Below, in pieces: positions 30,350-31,002 of a stretch of DNA of 31,002 bases (position 1 is the stretch's first letter; every line of letters starts with the position of its first letter). The notes beneath the pieces are model-generated. The model was not told the origin of the DNA and made no database searches. It was given only the letters and a program-made list of their open reading frames with translations. Both the position numbers and the translations under genes were made by a program. Source of the DNA: a virus; the IMG/VR virus record IMGVR_UViG_3300042882_000849, positions 1 to 31,002 of that record. The stretch is one strand, 5' to 3'.

Positions 30350-30945
30350 CTTCTTGACTCAACAACCCCACAAGCTATATCTAAACGCTTATTCCTAAAC
30401 AAATCATCAATAAACTTACTATAAAACCCAGTACGCTTTTTAAACTTCATCCACAAACTAAACCAAAATCCCTCATATCCAGCACAATATAAAACCTCAT
30501 CCGTGCATATAACAAAATTATTATCATCCTCGCCCTGAATATAAGCAATAATCGCCTTCATCTCAGGACTTAAATGTTTAATCTTATGAGACAAGGGCAG
30601 TAGATAACCCATCTTTGTTCGATAACACTTATCCTCAACTCCAATTATTGGAGCGTTTTCTATCATCCACTCAATAAACTTTAAATATTCAGGCTCTAAA
30701 CTCAAAGAATGATAACCAACACCAAACACTTGATGTAATTCCTTAGCATTAATGTCATAAATAATATTCCGATCCTCACCAAGACTAACCAATTTGTAAA
30801 GGCAATACTTCCTTGTCGCTAATTTTATGTGCTTTGATAAACTAGAAGCCGTCGTCTCCCTTAATTCAGCAATATCAGGGTAATCAACCACCTCTGCATA
30901 TTCATCATAAAACTTAATTTCCGATACTTTCTTCTCATTTCCCAT
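30346..30945 (-). CDS. Unknown protein, first gene of the packaging operon
   Basis: Protein of 199 aa that I do not recognise. Mixed alpha/beta with helical segments (SSLSKHIKLATRKYCLYKLV; MKAIIAYIQGE) and a basic C-terminal helix (FKKRTGFYSKFIDDLFRNKR). It overlaps the next gene by 4 nt. It may take part in packaging initiation or be an additional DNA-binding protein; this is inferred only from place. The start codon has TATATT exactly six bases upstream and no ribosome site nearby, matching the other operon starts. Confidence 0.55.
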   Translation of the reverse strand: MGNEKKVSEIKFYDEYAEVVDYPDIAELRETTASSLSKHIKLATRKYCLYKLVSLGEDRNIIYDINAKELHQVFGVGYHSLSLEPEYLKFIEWMIENAPIIGVEDKCYRTKMGYLLPLSHKIKHLSPEMKAIIAYIQGEDDNNFVICTDEVLYCAGYEGFWFSLWMKFKKRTGFYSKFIDDLFRNKRLDIACGVVESRR

Positions 30946-30951
30946 AATTAC

Positions 30952-30957
30952 AATATA
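30952..30957 (-). promoter_or_regulatory. -10-like TATATT 6 nt before the packaging operon start
   Basis: - strand GTGG-TATATT-GTAATT-ATG. It closely parallels the tail tubular A start (AGGG-TATAAT-GTAAAT-ATG). No CTATAG pair is visible here, and the -35 is unclear. Confidence 0.4.
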
Positions 30958-30960
30958 CCA

Positions 30961-30997
30961 CCGCTCGGCGGAACTTTATACCCCTAGCTCTCGCTAG
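30961..30997 (-). other. Two hairpins upstream of the packaging operon
   Basis: CTAGC-GAGA-GCTAG (30997-30984, - strand) has a GNRA-type tetraloop. CCGC-CGA-GCGG (30971-30961) follows. They could be transcript-processing or terminator remnants, or packaging recognition sequences. The window ends here. Confidence 0.4.
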
Positions 30998-31002
30998 CCT
31001 GC

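Noticed and set aside
1-31002. CRISPR array, insertion sequence or integrase/attachment site
   Set aside because: No regularly spaced repeats, no transposase or recombinase protein, and no long terminal repeats were seen; the tRNA-like element alone does not establish an attachment site.
1-31002. Single-subunit (T7-type) RNA polymerase gene
   Set aside because: None of the proteins in the window resembles it; it would have to lie outside if the CTATAG promoter idea is right.

Overview
The window looks like about 31 kb of a short-tailed (podovirus-type) double-stranded DNA phage or prophage with an AT-rich genome. The evidence is an uninterrupted virion module whose order matches the T7 plan: terminase, portal, scaffold, capsid, tail tubular A, tail tubular B, small internal proteins, large internal/ejection proteins, tail fibre. 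The host cannot be named from the sequence. No integrase, repressor/CI, DNA polymerase, primase or RNA polymerase is visible, so the replication and lifestyle genes must lie outside the window or be absent.

Left arm, + strand (1-7353): tightly packed, mostly overlapping genes for DNA recombination (ERF annealing protein, a protein with an SSB-like acidic tip, an HNH-type nuclease, a RusA Holliday-junction resolvase). Mixed with them are many small unknown genes, a tandem paralogous pair, a membrane-anchored metzincin-type protease, three very small membrane proteins, a DUF1353-like protein and an M15-type endolysin. A structured 250-bp gap precedes the endolysin.

Centre (7354-8551): convergence zone with terminator hairpins, a complete tRNA-Tyr(GUA) with encoded CCA, a second tRNA-like element with perfect acceptor and T arms but an abnormal middle, and a winged-helix regulator gene, all on the - strand.

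Right arm, - strand (8552-30945, transcribed right to left): two small unknowns, candidate small terminase, TerL, portal, a Bbp19-like protein, scaffold, a capsid gene with its own promoter, leader and terminator, tail tubular A/B, gp13/gp14-like proteins, three large internal proteins (the first carries a GH24 lysozyme domain), T7-type tail fibre, a beta-propeller-like fibre accessory, two small proteins, an arabinofuranosidase-B-like/LamG-like adhesin, and a membrane/coiled-coil protein that may be a lysis factor.

The most interesting pattern is regulatory. Several operon-first genes (packaging operon, tail tubular A, tail fibre, winged-helix regulator, endolysin, a 22-aa basic peptide) have a -10-like hexamer exactly 6 nt before the ATG, the same spacing by which a TATAAT precedes the tRNA-like element. 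This predicts leaderless mRNAs. Two of these starts also carry paired CTATAG palindromes one helical turn apart at an identical distance. These pairs may be operators or single-subunit RNA polymerase promoters.
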